Shown: positions 14,087 to 24,111, counted from the first letter of the stretch. The stretch is DNA of 64,000 nucleotides from Prevotellaceae bacterium UBA4336 (GCA_002394305.1 DGTM01000011.1:86771-150770), one strand, 5' to 3'. The notes: generated by a model not told the origin, from the letters alone. Made by a program: numbers and translations.

Positions 14087-16207
14087 TTATTCCACGAGCT
14101 TCTTCAGGATAGCTGTAGCGTCTAAGGTGTTAATCTTGCCGTCACCGTCAACGTCGGCAGCTTTCTCTACGAAGTCCTCGGGAGTATTGCCTACGAGGTA
14201 CATCAGGATGTAGGAGGCGTCTACCGTGTTGATCTTGCCGTCGCCGTTCACGTCGCCTGGGATGATGGCATCAGCCTCGCGCTGAGCTTCCAGAGCGTCA
14301 GCTACGGGAGCAACCAGTTCGTCCACGGCAGCCTTGTTCTCGTCGAGCGTCTTCTCTTCGTCGTATTCAAGGGCATTGATAGCTTCTACGGCATCAGCGA
14401 TGATGGCCTGCGAAGCCTCGCTGTCGCCTTCCTCTGCCATTGCCTCTACAGCAGCAGCCTGTTCAGCCACGTATGCTTCGAAGGCAGCCTTGTCGGCAGC
14501 GAGCTGAGCGGCAGCTACGTCAGCGAGCAGGGCCTCAATGCCGGCGGCGATAGCTTCGCCATTCTGCAGTGTGCTTTCTGCGGTCAGCTTCTCTGCTGCA
14601 TAGGCGCCCTCCAGCTTGGCAATGGCATCACTGAGCATGTCTTCCAGGTCAGCGATGGTGTCATCAAACTGCGAAGCCACTTCCGGGTAGTCGTTCTTGA
14701 TGGTGTTCTTGGCCTGTCTCAGGGCAGCACGCAGTTCGTCGTACTGTGCCTTCAAGGTCGTATAGGCTTCCTCGTTGGCAGCAGCCTTGGCAGCTTCTGC
14801 GTCGGCAGCACGCTGAGCGGTGAGAGCCTCTTGGGCGTTAGCGGCCACTGCGTCAACGGCAGCCTTGTTCTCGTCGAGAGACTTCTCTTCGTCGTACTCC
14901 AGAGCTTCGATGGCAGCCTTGGCGTCGGCAAGAATCTGCTGTGCAGCCTCGCTGTCGTCTTCCTCGGCCAGAGCTTCTACGGCAGCAGCCTGCTCTGCCA
15001 GATACTCAGCGAAGGCTTCCTTGTCGGCAGCCAGCTGTTCGGCAGCACGCTGTGCAGCCAGAGCCTCCTGAGCTGAAGCGGCAACTTCGTCAATGGCAGC
15101 CTTGTTCTCGTCGAGCGACTTCTCTTCGTCGTACTCCAGAGCTTCGATGTCAGCTACGGCATCAGCGATGATGGCCTGCGAAGCCTCGCTGTCGCCTTCC
15201 TCAGCCAGAGCCTCTAATGCAGCAGCCTGCTCAGCCTTGTACTCGTCGAAGGCAGCCCTGTCAGCAACAGAGGTGTTGGTCACCTTGATGGTAAGGGGGT
15301 CGCAGAGCTGAGACTTTCCTGTGGTGGTTGCCACGCGCAGGTCGGTAAGTGAAATCTCTGCTTCTTCGGCCAAGTCAGCAGTTGCCTTCACGATGAACGA
15401 GAAGATGACGCCGTCGTTTTCGATAATCTTGGCATTCATGGAGGAACTCAGCACGAAGTTGATGGAACCATTATTATCCTCGAACTTAAACTGTGACTGC
15501 TTGGGAATACGGTCGGAATAGATGAACCGTTCCTCGGACTCCTCTTCATCGGGCAGTACAATCTCCAGTCCTTCGGGCAAGGTGAGCGTACCCTGGAGGG
15601 CCGTAAGGTCCTGTACATGTACATTGGTCATTGTGACATCCACCTGATATTCCTGTCCCACGGACACCTCGATGCTCTCGGGAGCAGAGAACTTACAATC
15701 CAGCCCCAGCATTTTCACCTTGGCTGTGCATGTCTTGTTCTCGTTCAGCTTTGTACCATTGTCATCGACGATTTCGATGTCCTCAATGTTCAGAACCTCT
15801 TCTTTGTCGTCAAGGGTACCGGCTTCCACGCTGAAGGTGATGATAGCGCCTTCACCGGCAGCAATGGTGCCGTCGGTCTCGACAATCACCAGCTTGCCTG
15901 TTCTTTCATATGCATCCTTGTCAGATGCCTGCACCATAGCGCCGCGGCCTTTGACGCGTGCCGTTTTGTTCACAGAGTTTTCTTTGTAGGTCAGTCCTTT
16001 CGGAAGGTCGACGGTCAGCTGCAGGGCAGTTACCGGTTGGTCGTTGGTGAGCAGCACAGCCACCTCCTTGGTTTCACCGCTTGCTATAGTGAAATCCTCC
16101 ACAGAGATTTCCACCTTGGCGGACGATGTCAGTGCCTGTGCCAGGAAAAGCATCAGCAGCAGACAGCTTTGCATCGTCCGTTTGCTTATATTTGTGATAT
16201 TACTCAT
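14087..16207 (-). CDS. Cohesin-cohesin-helical repeat-dockerin protein
   Basis: About 706 residues from the ATG at 16207; an ATG at 16219 is an alternative. Longer starts overlap the terminator of the upstream gene and are rejected. A signal peptide (LLLMLFLAQALTSSA) is followed by two cohesin-like sandwiches: the first begins VEISVEDFTIASGETKEVAV, the second begins CKFSAPESIEVSVGQEYQVD. Three copies of a roughly 75-residue helical repeat (EALAEEGDSEASQAIIADA, ALEYDEEKSLDENKAA) and a distinct helical insert fill about 320-640. The C-terminus is a type I dockerin with two calcium loops, GDVNGDGKINTVDASYIL and ADVDGDGKINTLDATAIL. It has scaffold architecture with no enzyme domain, probably exported. 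Confidence 0.88.
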   Translation of the reverse strand: MSNITNISKRTMQSCLLLMLFLAQALTSSAKVEISVEDFTIASGETKEVAVLLTNDQPVTALQLTVDLPKGLTYKENSVNKTARVKGRGAMVQASDKDAYERTGKLVIVETDGTIAAGEGAIITFSVEAGTLDDKEEVLNIEDIEIVDDNGTKLNENKTCTAKVKMLGLDCKFSAPESIEVSVGQEYQVDVTMTNVHVQDLTALQGTLTLPEGLEIVLPDEEESEERFIYSDRIPKQSQFKFEDNNGSINFVLSSSMNAKIIENDGVIFSFIVKATADLAEEAEISLTDLRVATTTGKSQLCDPLTIKVTNTSVADRAAFDEYKAEQAAALEALAEEGDSEASQAIIADAVADIEALEYDEEKSLDENKAAIDEVAASAQEALAAQRAAEQLAADKEAFAEYLAEQAAAVEALAEEDDSEAAQQILADAKAAIEALEYDEEKSLDENKAAVDAVAANAQEALTAQRAADAEAAKAAANEEAYTTLKAQYDELRAALRQAKNTIKNDYPEVASQFDDTIADLEDMLSDAIAKLEGAYAAEKLTAESTLQNGEAIAAGIEALLADVAAAQLAADKAAFEAYVAEQAAAVEAMAEEGDSEASQAIIADAVEAINALEYDEEKTLDENKAAVDELVAPVADALEAQREADAIIPGDVNGDGKINTVDASYILMYLVGNTPEDFVEKAADVDGDGKINTLDATAILKKLVE
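14270..15260. repeat. Three coding copies of a roughly 225-bp helical repeat
   Basis: Copies lie at about 14290-14490, 14830-15050 and 15080-15260. They share near-identical stretches encoding EALEYDEEKSLDENKAA. The DNA similarity makes recombination and copy-number change likely. Confidence 0.75.
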
Positions 16208-16245
16208 AACATTAAGCATTTGTTTTGTTTTGTGTAAGGTAAAAG

Positions 16246-16284
16246 GGGTGGCAGCCAGTGCCGTGCAGCACGAGGCTGCCACCC
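16246..16284 (-). terminator. Intrinsic terminator after giant coiled-coil gene
   Basis: An 11-bp stem (GGGTGGCAGCC/GGCTGCCACCC) is followed on the minus strand by CCTTTTACC. It lies about 40 bases after the stop at 16323, so the downstream cohesin-dockerin gene probably has its own promoter or depends on read-through. Confidence 0.75.
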
Positions 16285-16322
16285 GGGAAACTGAGATGAG
16301 AAAAACTAATGTTTTGCTGGGA

Positions 16323-19300
16323 TTACTTCAATACCTTCTTCGTTGTGCCGTCAGCATTCTGGATGATGTTCACACCCTTCTTCATGCCGTTCATCATGCG
16401 TCCGCCCAGGTCATAGACCTTCTGCTTGAGCGACTGCATGGCAGCCATGATGTCGATGCCGGTAGCCTCGCCGCCGTTGCCGATAGCGAATGCATGAGTA
16501 TTGGCATAGATGTCGGAGAAGAGGATGTTCAGCATCTCTACGCTGCCGCCCTGGAAGTTGGCATCGGTCTGAACGTCGATGTAGAGCACAGCGCCTTCGT
16601 TTCCGCTGAAGGTCTCGCCCTTGATGGACGAAGCCAGCAGGCGGATGCTGCCGTCCTCCTGTGCGTGGCTATAGAGCTTGTGGCTCTGTCCGGCGCGGTC
16701 GCTCAGGCTCTGGCCTACGATGGTCATACCCTCGGGCAGAAGCACGTCGAGCTGGAAGGCGGTGTAGTCCTCTGTGTTCTGCAGGTTGATGGCGTAGCGC
16801 TGTACGCCCTGCTGCATCGGAGTGATGTCCATCGACATACTCTCGCTCTGAGAGCGGAAGCCCTTCACGGCAGCATAGCCGTCTGCCCATTCCTTGTTCA
16901 GGATGTAGTTGACGATGGCAGTCAGGTCGCCCACCTCGATAGCCGAGTTCTGGTTGATGTCGAGGTTTGCGAAGAGGTTGGTCCCTTCAGTTGGCATCGC
17001 GTTCTTACCGAGAATCATGTTCAATACTATCTGGTAGTCGGCCACGGTCACACCGTTTTCACCATTGGCATCGCCGAGCAGACCCATGTTGTCAACAGCA
17101 TCGTTGAGATCCGCAATCTCATTCTTGATGTTTCCAACGGTCTTCATCTGGCTTGCGTAGTCAGCATCGCTGGTGATGCCCCATGTCCTTACGCCATTCT
17201 CATTATAATAATAATGGTTGGTGTGAGAGGCTGTGATGGCAATGCCGAGGTTGGTAATTTCACCGTTAATGGCAGTATACTGTTCCAGCATCCCATCCCA
17301 CAGTGTCCTGGAGTACTTCTGAGCATGCTCATGACTGAATTGGTCGAGGGCCTTGTCGAGAAGCTCGCCAAGATTGTCCTTCTGTGCTGTCAACTCATAG
17401 TATGCAGAGTCGTCTAGATAACCCTGGATGGTTGTCTGGATGGTTGTCTTAGTAGTGTTGACAAAGTAAGTGTTCAAGTTGCTTGAAGCGTTCAATTCAA
17501 CATTGCTGTTAGCATTATTGAGGTTGTTGTTTGCAACGTTGATGTTATACTGAACACCGCCATTGAGATAACCATACCAGTAGGACTCAATCCTGGATAT
17601 GTAGGTGTTGTTAGCATACTCGTATGCATAGACCTTATCTTTGGCTGCATCCACAAGGTCTTGCAGCCCTTGTAGCTCATCGCTGAGTCTAGCGTAAGCT
17701 GCCGTGTTGGCATCGAACTGAGCCTGACGATCGTTAATCTCTTTGACAACAGGATCAAGGGCAGTCTTGATGTTCGTGATTTGCTCCTGATACTGCTTCT
17801 TGAAGAATGCAATGTTAGGTTCGTTCTTGACCTCTTCCTTCAGTCCAGCAATTTGGGTGCTAATCTCTTCAATCCACTGCTCGAGCGTCTTGCCTTTGAA
17901 CATCCGCTGCTTAACCCAATCGGCCTTGCCTTCCAGCGTGGCTGAAGTTGCCAGAGTGTCAAGCTGCGTCTGGAAGTTGGCGAGTACTTCGGCATTGGCT
18001 GTGCTTTCATTTGCCTGCAGCAGTTCGCTCTCCAGGTCGGCGATCTTGTCTTGCAGGGCAATCAGGTTCTCTGTGGCGGCAACAATCTCGTCGAACTGGA
18101 TGCCGTCGGCGGGATCGTCGAGGTCGGCGATGGCAGCATTCGTAAGTGCTGTCTCATACTCATCAATCTTGGCCTTGAAAGCGTTTGCCGTGTCGTCGAG
18201 ACCCTTGGCAGCAACGTATGCGTTGTACTGGTTCTTCAGCTCGGCGATGTCAGCATTCAGACCAGTCTTCTCTGTGTTAAAGGCTTTGGTCAGAGTTTCC
18301 TCGATATTTGTGCTGAGTGTTGTTACGCGGTTCAGGAGTGCTGTCTTGTTTGCAACAGCAGAACCATGTGTCTTGTAGTAATCAGCATCGCTATTGATGC
18401 TTGCGAGTTCTAACTCGTATGTAGCGAACGATGTTGCATACTTATAGGGAGCTGCTGCATCCATAGCTTCTTTCAGCTTCTCACCCACGGGTGCAATCTT
18501 TGCTGTCATTTCATTGTAAGCAGCAGTGTTAGCTTCGTCACTGGCAAATGCTTTCTCAACATACGTCTTGATTTCGTTGGCCTGAGTTATGAAGTAACTG
18601 AGGTAATTGTCGACGTATTCGTTGTGATTTGAGAAATTGTAAGTACCGGGACGATTCTTAATATACGTTACGTACCAGTATTCATCCTCAAGATTGTTCA
18701 ACTGTTCACTAACACCATAAACATCATCTGCAATGCTTACAGATTCGAGGTAAGTCTTCACTTCGGTGTGCTTGTCTTCAGCATCAGCAATCCACAGGTT
18801 GATGTCCTTCACTGCGGCAGCATTCTTGTCTGCGGTCAGCATAGCGTCGATGTGCTCAAGGCCGTTAATAGCGGCTTCCACATCGGAGAGTGTCATAGAC
18901 TGTACACCGGCATCGCCATTTGCAATCAGGTCTGTCACATCCTTGAAGGCATCTGTCTTGGCACCGTCCTTGTAGCTGTTGATTGCAGCCTCGGCTAGAG
19001 TTACCTTGGTGGCGAACCCTTCCTTCTTCGGAGTCCAATAATCTCCAATTGCCGTCTTGACATTCTCCTTGAACGTGTTGAGTTTGTTTGTGATATTTGT
19101 AACGATTGTAGCGGCTCTGGTGTTGAAGCCAGATACATCGAATACGTCAGGACTCATGGTGTTAGCGTAGGCTTCGCCTTCTTCGTTTCTCAACGTTTCA
19201 ATATCGGTCGGACAGTTGTAGAGTGCAACGTCGAGATCAGCTGCAGCATCCGTGATGAGGCCTTCAATCTCTGCATTGGTAGAGCTGTACTTGGCACGAT

Positions 19301-22300
19301 CCTGAACGGCGTCCAGATAAGCTTGGTTAGCCAAGCCGATGGCGGTATTGAAGGATTTGTGAGCAGCTTCGTTGTCGGCAGCTATGGCTTCGTCGTAACC
19401 TTCGCTCCATTGTGCCTTCACATCGTTGATGCTGGCTTCGATGGCTGCGAAGTCCTTGGCCTCTGCTACAGACTTGCCAATCAGGTAGTTTGCCTCTACT
19501 GCTTCGGTTGCCTCCGTGAGCGTTACCTGGATAGCATCGAGCTGGTCGGTCCACTCTTGAACCTTAGAGCTCTTGTCCCTTGCAGCAATCTCGGTGAAGG
19601 TGTTGTTCCACAGGGTCTGTGCGTGCTGGTAGGCAGCCTTCTGCTCGTCGTACTTCGCCTTGTTGGCCTTGCTATCGGTGTAAATGGCTTTCACCTTATT
19701 GATGAGCTCGGTAATCTCTGCCTCGAATCTGCTCTTTGTGCTTACAGCTGTGCGTGCATTCAAGGAAGCCTGCATGTTAGTGAGGATGTCGGCCTTGTCA
19801 TTGATGTACTGAGTCTTGAGGCCCTGATAGTAGGGCATTGCACCTTCGCCCATGACGGCTGCGACAATCGTGATAGAATCGGGCCGCAGATTATTATCCC
19901 AGTTGCCCTTCAGTGCCATGTAAGCCTTCCAGTTGTCGCTTTCTGCGGCAGCCTCAGCCTTCAGGGCGTTGATGGCAGCAGTGATAGCGGAGATAGAGTA
20001 GGTCTTCTTATTATCACCTTCACCCACCGTGATGCTGTTGTCCTTCCATTCGTCGAACAGTTTTTCGACAGCTGCGGAGGCAGTGATAGCGTTGCTCATG
20101 GCTGCGATGTCGGCATCGATGGCAGCCTTCTTTGCGGTGTAGGTCTTGTCTGCTTCCAATCCAGTCTCGAATACCTTCCAGTTTGCAGGGTCTGTCTTCT
20201 TGGCTATATCGTCTTCACTTTCGGCCTTGGCATTCGTTACGTTGTCCAGGTTCTTCAGTGTGTTTAGCTCAGCGGTCTGCAGGTTCGAGACGGCCGTGTT
20301 GGCAGCGGTCAGGGTTGCTGCATTGTTCTCAACAGCGGTCTTGATGCCGGGAGCATCATTTACTTGTTTCTGGAATCTTTCATTCAGAGCGGTGTACTGG
20401 TTGGTGTAGCCGGGAGTCTCCGTGCTGGCGTTGTTATACTTGCCAAGCTGGTCGTTCTCGTGGTAGGTTACCTTCTTCACTTCGAATTTGACACCTTCCT
20501 TGTTGGCGCTGACTTTCAGTGTGCCGTCGGTAACGAATACACCTTCCAGTGTGACTTCGCCAGTTGCGGTACCAGCTGCTTCTGTGGCGTTGGCTTTAAT
20601 CTTGCCTCCTTCTGCTGCTGCAGTAATATCTACAACAACGACGTATACGCCGTTAGCCAGGTTGCTGTATTCGTTGCCAGCCACCGTGATTTCGACAGGT
20701 TTCCATGCTTTAGGCTCAACTTCACCGTTGGCGGTCTTGAGGGTGCCGAGTTTGGTTTCAATATCGTTTACCTCTGTGGTTACGCTGCCGCCAGCCTTAC
20801 CACGAAGACCGAGTGTGGAATCGTCCTCACCAACCTTATAGGTAGTCTTGAATGTGCCAATACTCGTCTGCAGGCCATTGATGCTGGCCGCAAGCGTTGT
20901 CTTTGCATTGGTGTTTGCTGCGACTTTAGCCTTGACTGCGTCTGCAGCGGCTACGAGTGCAGCCTGCTCTGCCTTGAGGCTTGTGATTCTCTCACCCAGC
21001 GCCTGGATTGTTTCGGGGGCATTTTCGGCATTGACATCGATGGCCTCCCAATCGCTGTTGATCTGGGCTAATTTGCTATCGATGGTTGCCTTTGCGTTGG
21101 CAAAGAAATAATAATCGACACCAAGTACGGCATCGGTTGCTTCTAAATCATCGATGCTCCTTTGGATAGAGTCTCGGTCAGCTGTGAGCTGATCCTTGTC
21201 GTACTGGTTCTGGTTTGCCTTTGCGCCGGCAATCAGGTCTGTTACATCCTGAATGAAATTGTCGTCGGCAGCAACAGCCTGCATGGCAGCCCAATGCTCT
21301 GCGCCCCTCTTCTCCTGAGCGGCAGCGATGGCCTTCTTGATTTCGTTGATACGCTTCTGCAGGAGGTCGAGCTTTGTTTCATAGTCGTAATCTGCGGCAG
21401 TGTAGATGTCAAGACCCTTTATCTTTTCGCGTACCTTATTAAGAGTATCCTGATATTCTGCGATGTCATCCTGACGCTTGTCGTAGTTCTCAACAGCCAG
21501 GGGAGCGTTGGTCTTGTAGTCGTTGATGGCAGCGGTGATAGGTGCAGTCTTGGCTGCCAAGCCGTTGTTGTAGTTTTGGGCAGTACCCGTGCCGTCAGCC
21601 TTATAGGCAGCAGCTGCATCTGTGGTAAGCTTGTTGATGGCATCCTGCTGTGTTTTGAGGTAGTCTGCATAGTAGTCGGCGGGCTTGTATTCTCCGTCCT
21701 TGGAGTTCTTTTTGTTTACATCCGTCACGGCATCGTCCTTTGCCTTCTGTACGACAGCGATGGCCGCTGTGGTAGCTTTGTTGGCATTGAACTCTGCGTT
21801 GGCTGTCGATACCTTGCCTGCCAATGTGGTGATTTTGCTATTGGCATTATTATAGTCTGTTGTAAAGTCGGCGTTGTCGTTGAGTGACAATTGCTCAGCT
21901 TTGTTGTAGACAGCTTCTACCTTTGCTTTGACTTTATTGATGGCTTCGCTTGCTGCAGCACGATCAGTTGCAAAGGCAGCAGAGATGGCATCATTGTTGT
22001 CTGCGTAGGTCACAGCACTGAGGGCGCCCTCCAAAGCTGTTACCTTGTCAGCCAGAGCCTGATACTTGTCCTTGTTGTTCTGAGCCTGTGTCTTGTAGTC
22101 GTCGACGATAGTGTTCAAGTCTGTCTCTGTGGGAATCTTGCCCAAGTTCGCTGTCTTGTCCGCTACTGCAGTGCCTGCCTCGTAGGAAGCATAGCTGGCA
22201 GATGTTGCTTCGGTTATCTTCTTGTTGATTTCATCATTCAGCTTAGCCTTGGCTCCGTTGAGGAGGTAACCTGCAGCGTCGACGAGGACACCTTCCAGTT

Positions 22301-23027
22301 CGGTAACGGCGGCATTGTACTTAGCCTTGATTGCTGTGATTTCTGCGTTGACGTCGCTGTATGCCTTCTCGTTCTGGTTGCTGGCGATAGTGGCGGCAAG
22401 GTTGGCAATGTCATCATCGTAAGTAGTCTTCTTGCTGTCGAGGTTGTAGAGCTTTTTTTCCTTATAGGTAAGGTACTTCTCCTCGATTTCAGTGTTAATT
22501 TTCCCAACCAGTTTGTCAACAGCAGTCGCATCGTCCGTGCTATTGTATGAGTAGACAGGGATATTCACTGTCTTCAGGTCATTTGCACGGCCAACGAGTG
22601 TTGTCTTGGCATTGTTAAAATCGAAGTCGAGGCTCAGCACGGGAGCGGTGAACGAGTATGCGGAACCAGCTTCGCCGGGATCACTGCTTGTGAAGGAGAG
22701 CTTGACATCCTTCGTTTCGGTGAGTGTGAACTCGAGCTCTACAGCTTGTGCTCCACTGGCATTTGTTATCTCCTTCTTTGTGCCGCCAATTTCCACCGTG
22801 ACATTGTAGACCTTTGTGGTGAGCGAGCATGTAAGTTTATAGTTGCCTGGCAATAACTGCGGAATGGTGTATTCTGCAGCTGAGCCGTTGGAGGAAATTG
22901 TTCCGTCGACAACCGTCAGACCCGTACCTTCCCAATTGGTGAGTTGGGCAGCCTGGACAACAGCTGCTTCAGCTCCGAGGGGCAGAGCAGCAAGTCCCAT
23001 CATTGAGTAAAGAACTTTTTGATTCAT
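16323..23027 (-). CDS. Giant secreted coiled-coil protein with dockerin and cohesin-like modules
   Basis: 2,234 residues. A signal peptide (ending PLGAEA) is followed by a beta-sandwich of about 110 residues (AAQLTNWEGTGLTVVDGTIS...) resembling a carbohydrate- or cell-wall-binding module. About 170-760 and 880-1970 are long alpha-helical, Ala/Asn/Asp/Lys-rich segments without a strict repeat length. A second small beta domain (about 770-870, NGVYVVVVDITAAAEGG) interrupts them. Residues about 1983-2045 form a dockerin-like pair (LLGDANGENGVTVADYQIVL, ANLDINQNSAIEVGDLTAIV) with less perfect calcium loops. About 2060-2190 is a cohesin-like sandwich (YTAFQLDVLLPEGMTIVGQS), and the tail is VYDLGGRMM...KKVLK. 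It probably forms a long rod at the surface. A -7 box lies 130 bases upstream. No catalytic motif is seen. Confidence 0.88.
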   Translation of the reverse strand: MNQKVLYSMMGLAALPLGAEAAVVQAAQLTNWEGTGLTVVDGTISSNGSAAEYTIPQLLPGNYKLTCSLTTKVYNVTVEIGGTKKEITNASGAQAVELEFTLTETKDVKLSFTSSDPGEAGSAYSFTAPVLSLDFDFNNAKTTLVGRANDLKTVNIPVYSYNSTDDATAVDKLVGKINTEIEEKYLTYKEKKLYNLDSKKTTYDDDIANLAATIASNQNEKAYSDVNAEITAIKAKYNAAVTELEGVLVDAAGYLLNGAKAKLNDEINKKITEATSASYASYEAGTAVADKTANLGKIPTETDLNTIVDDYKTQAQNNKDKYQALADKVTALEGALSAVTYADNNDAISAAFATDRAAASEAINKVKAKVEAVYNKAEQLSLNDNADFTTDYNNANSKITTLAGKVSTANAEFNANKATTAAIAVVQKAKDDAVTDVNKKNSKDGEYKPADYYADYLKTQQDAINKLTTDAAAAYKADGTGTAQNYNNGLAAKTAPITAAINDYKTNAPLAVENYDKRQDDIAEYQDTLNKVREKIKGLDIYTAADYDYETKLDLLQKRINEIKKAIAAAQEKRGAEHWAAMQAVAADDNFIQDVTDLIAGAKANQNQYDKDQLTADRDSIQRSIDDLEATDAVLGVDYYFFANAKATIDSKLAQINSDWEAIDVNAENAPETIQALGERITSLKAEQAALVAAADAVKAKVAANTNAKTTLAASINGLQTSIGTFKTTYKVGEDDSTLGLRGKAGGSVTTEVNDIETKLGTLKTANGEVEPKAWKPVEITVAGNEYSNLANGVYVVVVDITAAAEGGKIKANATEAAGTATGEVTLEGVFVTDGTLKVSANKEGVKFEVKKVTYHENDQLGKYNNASTETPGYTNQYTALNERFQKQVNDAPGIKTAVENNAATLTAANTAVSNLQTAELNTLKNLDNVTNAKAESEDDIAKKTDPANWKVFETGLEADKTYTAKKAAIDADIAAMSNAITASAAVEKLFDEWKDNSITVGEGDNKKTYSISAITAAINALKAEAAAESDNWKAYMALKGNWDNNLRPDSITIVAAVMGEGAMPYYQGLKTQYINDKADILTNMQASLNARTAVSTKSRFEAEITELINKVKAIYTDSKANKAKYDEQKAAYQHAQTLWNNTFTEIAARDKSSKVQEWTDQLDAIQVTLTEATEAVEANYLIGKSVAEAKDFAAIEASINDVKAQWSEGYDEAIAADNEAAHKSFNTAIGLANQAYLDAVQDRAKYSSTNAEIEGLITDAAADLDVALYNCPTDIETLRNEEGEAYANTMSPDVFDVSGFNTRAATIVTNITNKLNTFKENVKTAIGDYWTPKKEGFATKVTLAEAAINSYKDGAKTDAFKDVTDLIANGDAGVQSMTLSDVEAAINGLEHIDAMLTADKNAAAVKDINLWIADAEDKHTEVKTYLESVSIADDVYGVSEQLNNLEDEYWYVTYIKNRPGTYNFSNHNEYVDNYLSYFITQANEIKTYVEKAFASDEANTAAYNEMTAKIAPVGEKLKEAMDAAAPYKYATSFATYELELASINSDADYYKTHGSAVANKTALLNRVTTLSTNIEETLTKAFNTEKTGLNADIAELKNQYNAYVAAKGLDDTANAFKAKIDEYETALTNAAIADLDDPADGIQFDEIVAATENLIALQDKIADLESELLQANESTANAEVLANFQTQLDTLATSATLEGKADWVKQRMFKGKTLEQWIEEISTQIAGLKEEVKNEPNIAFFKKQYQEQITNIKTALDPVVKEINDRQAQFDANTAAYARLSDELQGLQDLVDAAKDKVYAYEYANNTYISRIESYWYGYLNGGVQYNINVANNNLNNANSNVELNASSNLNTYFVNTTKTTIQTTIQGYLDDSAYYELTAQKDNLGELLDKALDQFSHEHAQKYSRTLWDGMLEQYTAINGEITNLGIAITASHTNHYYYNENGVRTWGITSDADYASQMKTVGNIKNEIADLNDAVDNMGLLGDANGENGVTVADYQIVLNMILGKNAMPTEGTNLFANLDINQNSAIEVGDLTAIVNYILNKEWADGYAAVKGFRSQSESMSMDITPMQQGVQRYAINLQNTEDYTAFQLDVLLPEGMTIVGQSLSDRAGQSHKLYSHAQEDGSIRLLASSIKGETFSGNEGAVLYIDVQTDANFQGGSVEMLNILFSDIYANTHAFAIGNGGEATGIDIMAAMQSLKQKVYDLGGRMMNGMKKGVNIIQNADGTTKKVLK

Positions 23028-23159
23028 AGTAAGTTTCTTTAAAGGTTAGTATTATTTGTTTATTCTCTTTTGTCGAGTTTGTCTGTTTCGTTCTCTTACA
23101 TTATTATTATATATAGTGTGCAGTGCATAATCTGCCCATAATTTCTGTAGTATTCTTGG

Positions 23160-23167
23160 CAAAGGTA
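23160..23167 (-). promoter_or_regulatory. -7 promoter box for giant coiled-coil gene
   Basis: On the minus strand TACCTTTG lies 132 bases before the ATG at 23027. This implies a 5' leader of about 125 bases, containing an AT-rich TATTATTATATATA tract. Confidence 0.6.
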
Positions 23168-23273
23168 CGAGTTTTTGATAATACGTCGTGTCGGGGAAAA
23201 GGCTTTGTTTCTGAACCCTTCGGTTTTGGGGTACGAATTGCCGGGGACGGCGTACGAGTGCAAAAGTGGGTCC

Positions 23274-24065
23274 TCAGGCTTTGTTTCTGAGGCTGTTGGC
23301 CTGTGTTTTGAGCGGAAGGACGAGGGAGACGGCGTAGGCTTCGGGGGTGTTGTGAATGTCGAGCGAATAGTTGAGGCCATAGAGTGTGTCGAGGCGCTGC
23401 CGGACGTCGTTGATGCCCAGGCCGTCGGTGCGTCCGACGGGGCTGTCGGCGTTTGTGCCGCGGCAGAGGAACTGTAGCCGTTCGTCCTGGACCGACGCCT
23501 TTATCTCGATGGCAGCACTATGGTCCGCTCCGGTGCTGCGGCTGACGACGTCCTCGATGATGGCGAAGAGCACAAGCGGCGGTATCTGCCGGTCGGGGAC
23601 GACGGGGAGTTCGAGTTCCACGCTGAATGTGTCGCCGAAGCGCAGCTTGAGGAGTGCGGTGTAGTGCCGGATGAAGTCGAGCTCGTAGTAGAGGTGGACG
23701 TAGGGCTGGTTGGCTTCGACGAGGACATAGTGCATCACCTTCGAGAACTCCCACGTGGCGTGCTTGGCTTTCTGCGGTGCGATGTCGGTCAGGGCGGCGT
23801 GTATGTGCCGGAGGGTGCTGGTGGAGATGCGCTCGATGTTGTGCAGCCGTTTGTTGTTGACGGGTATTTCCGGTGTGTCCTTTCTGTTTGTGCAGGCCAG
23901 GAACACCATGACGAGGAGCACCAGTGCCAGGACGATGAATTCGATGAGGTCGGGTGCGGTAATGGTGCCACTGGCGGTGTGCATGTGAATCTTCAGCACG
24001 AAGGCGGCAAAGAGCAGGCCCCATGCTGTCAGGAAAAGCAGGTTCTTCAGTCTGAAAAGCTTCAT
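23274..24065 (-). CDS. LytS-like membrane protein, probable pseudokinase
   Basis: 263 residues from the ATG at 24065 (MKLFRLKNLL). The ATG at 24095 is disfavoured because it nearly coincides with the expected transcription start of the -7 box at 24104-24111. Two transmembrane helices lie in the first 75 residues, followed by a His_kinase-type domain. YYELDFIRHYTALLKLRFGD and GLGINDVRQRLDTLYG are recognisable family segments. The phospho-acceptor motif NPHFLFN is missing (the region reads STLRHIHAALTDI), and the N-box Asn is replaced (IIEDVVSRST for VENAIKHG). It may therefore act as a ligand- or protein-binding regulator rather than a kinase. It lies next to a receiver-less LytTR gene. Confidence 0.82.
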   Translation of the reverse strand: MKLFRLKNLLFLTAWGLLFAAFVLKIHMHTASGTITAPDLIEFIVLALVLLVMVFLACTNRKDTPEIPVNNKRLHNIERISTSTLRHIHAALTDIAPQKAKHATWEFSKVMHYVLVEANQPYVHLYYELDFIRHYTALLKLRFGDTFSVELELPVVPDRQIPPLVLFAIIEDVVSRSTGADHSAAIEIKASVQDERLQFLCRGTNADSPVGRTDGLGINDVRQRLDTLYGLNYSLDIHNTPEAYAVSLVLPLKTQANSLRNKA

Positions 24066-24103
24066 CTGTGTCGGTTTGGCTTGGTTCGTAGACATTTTGA
24101 GGG

Positions 24104-24111
24104 CAAAGCTA
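24104..24111 (-). promoter_or_regulatory. -7 promoter box for LytS-like gene
   Basis: On the minus strand TAGCTTTG fits TAnnTTTG. With a start site 4-7 bases downstream it supports initiation at the ATG at 24065. Confidence 0.5.

Noticed and set aside
16208..16282. Longer start of the cohesin-dockerin gene
   Set aside because: The extra codons overlap the terminator hairpin (16246-16284) of the upstream gene and do not look like a signal peptide.
12678..23027. Cellulosome
   Set aside because: No glycoside hydrolase in the window carries a dockerin; the modules are joined to helical rods only.
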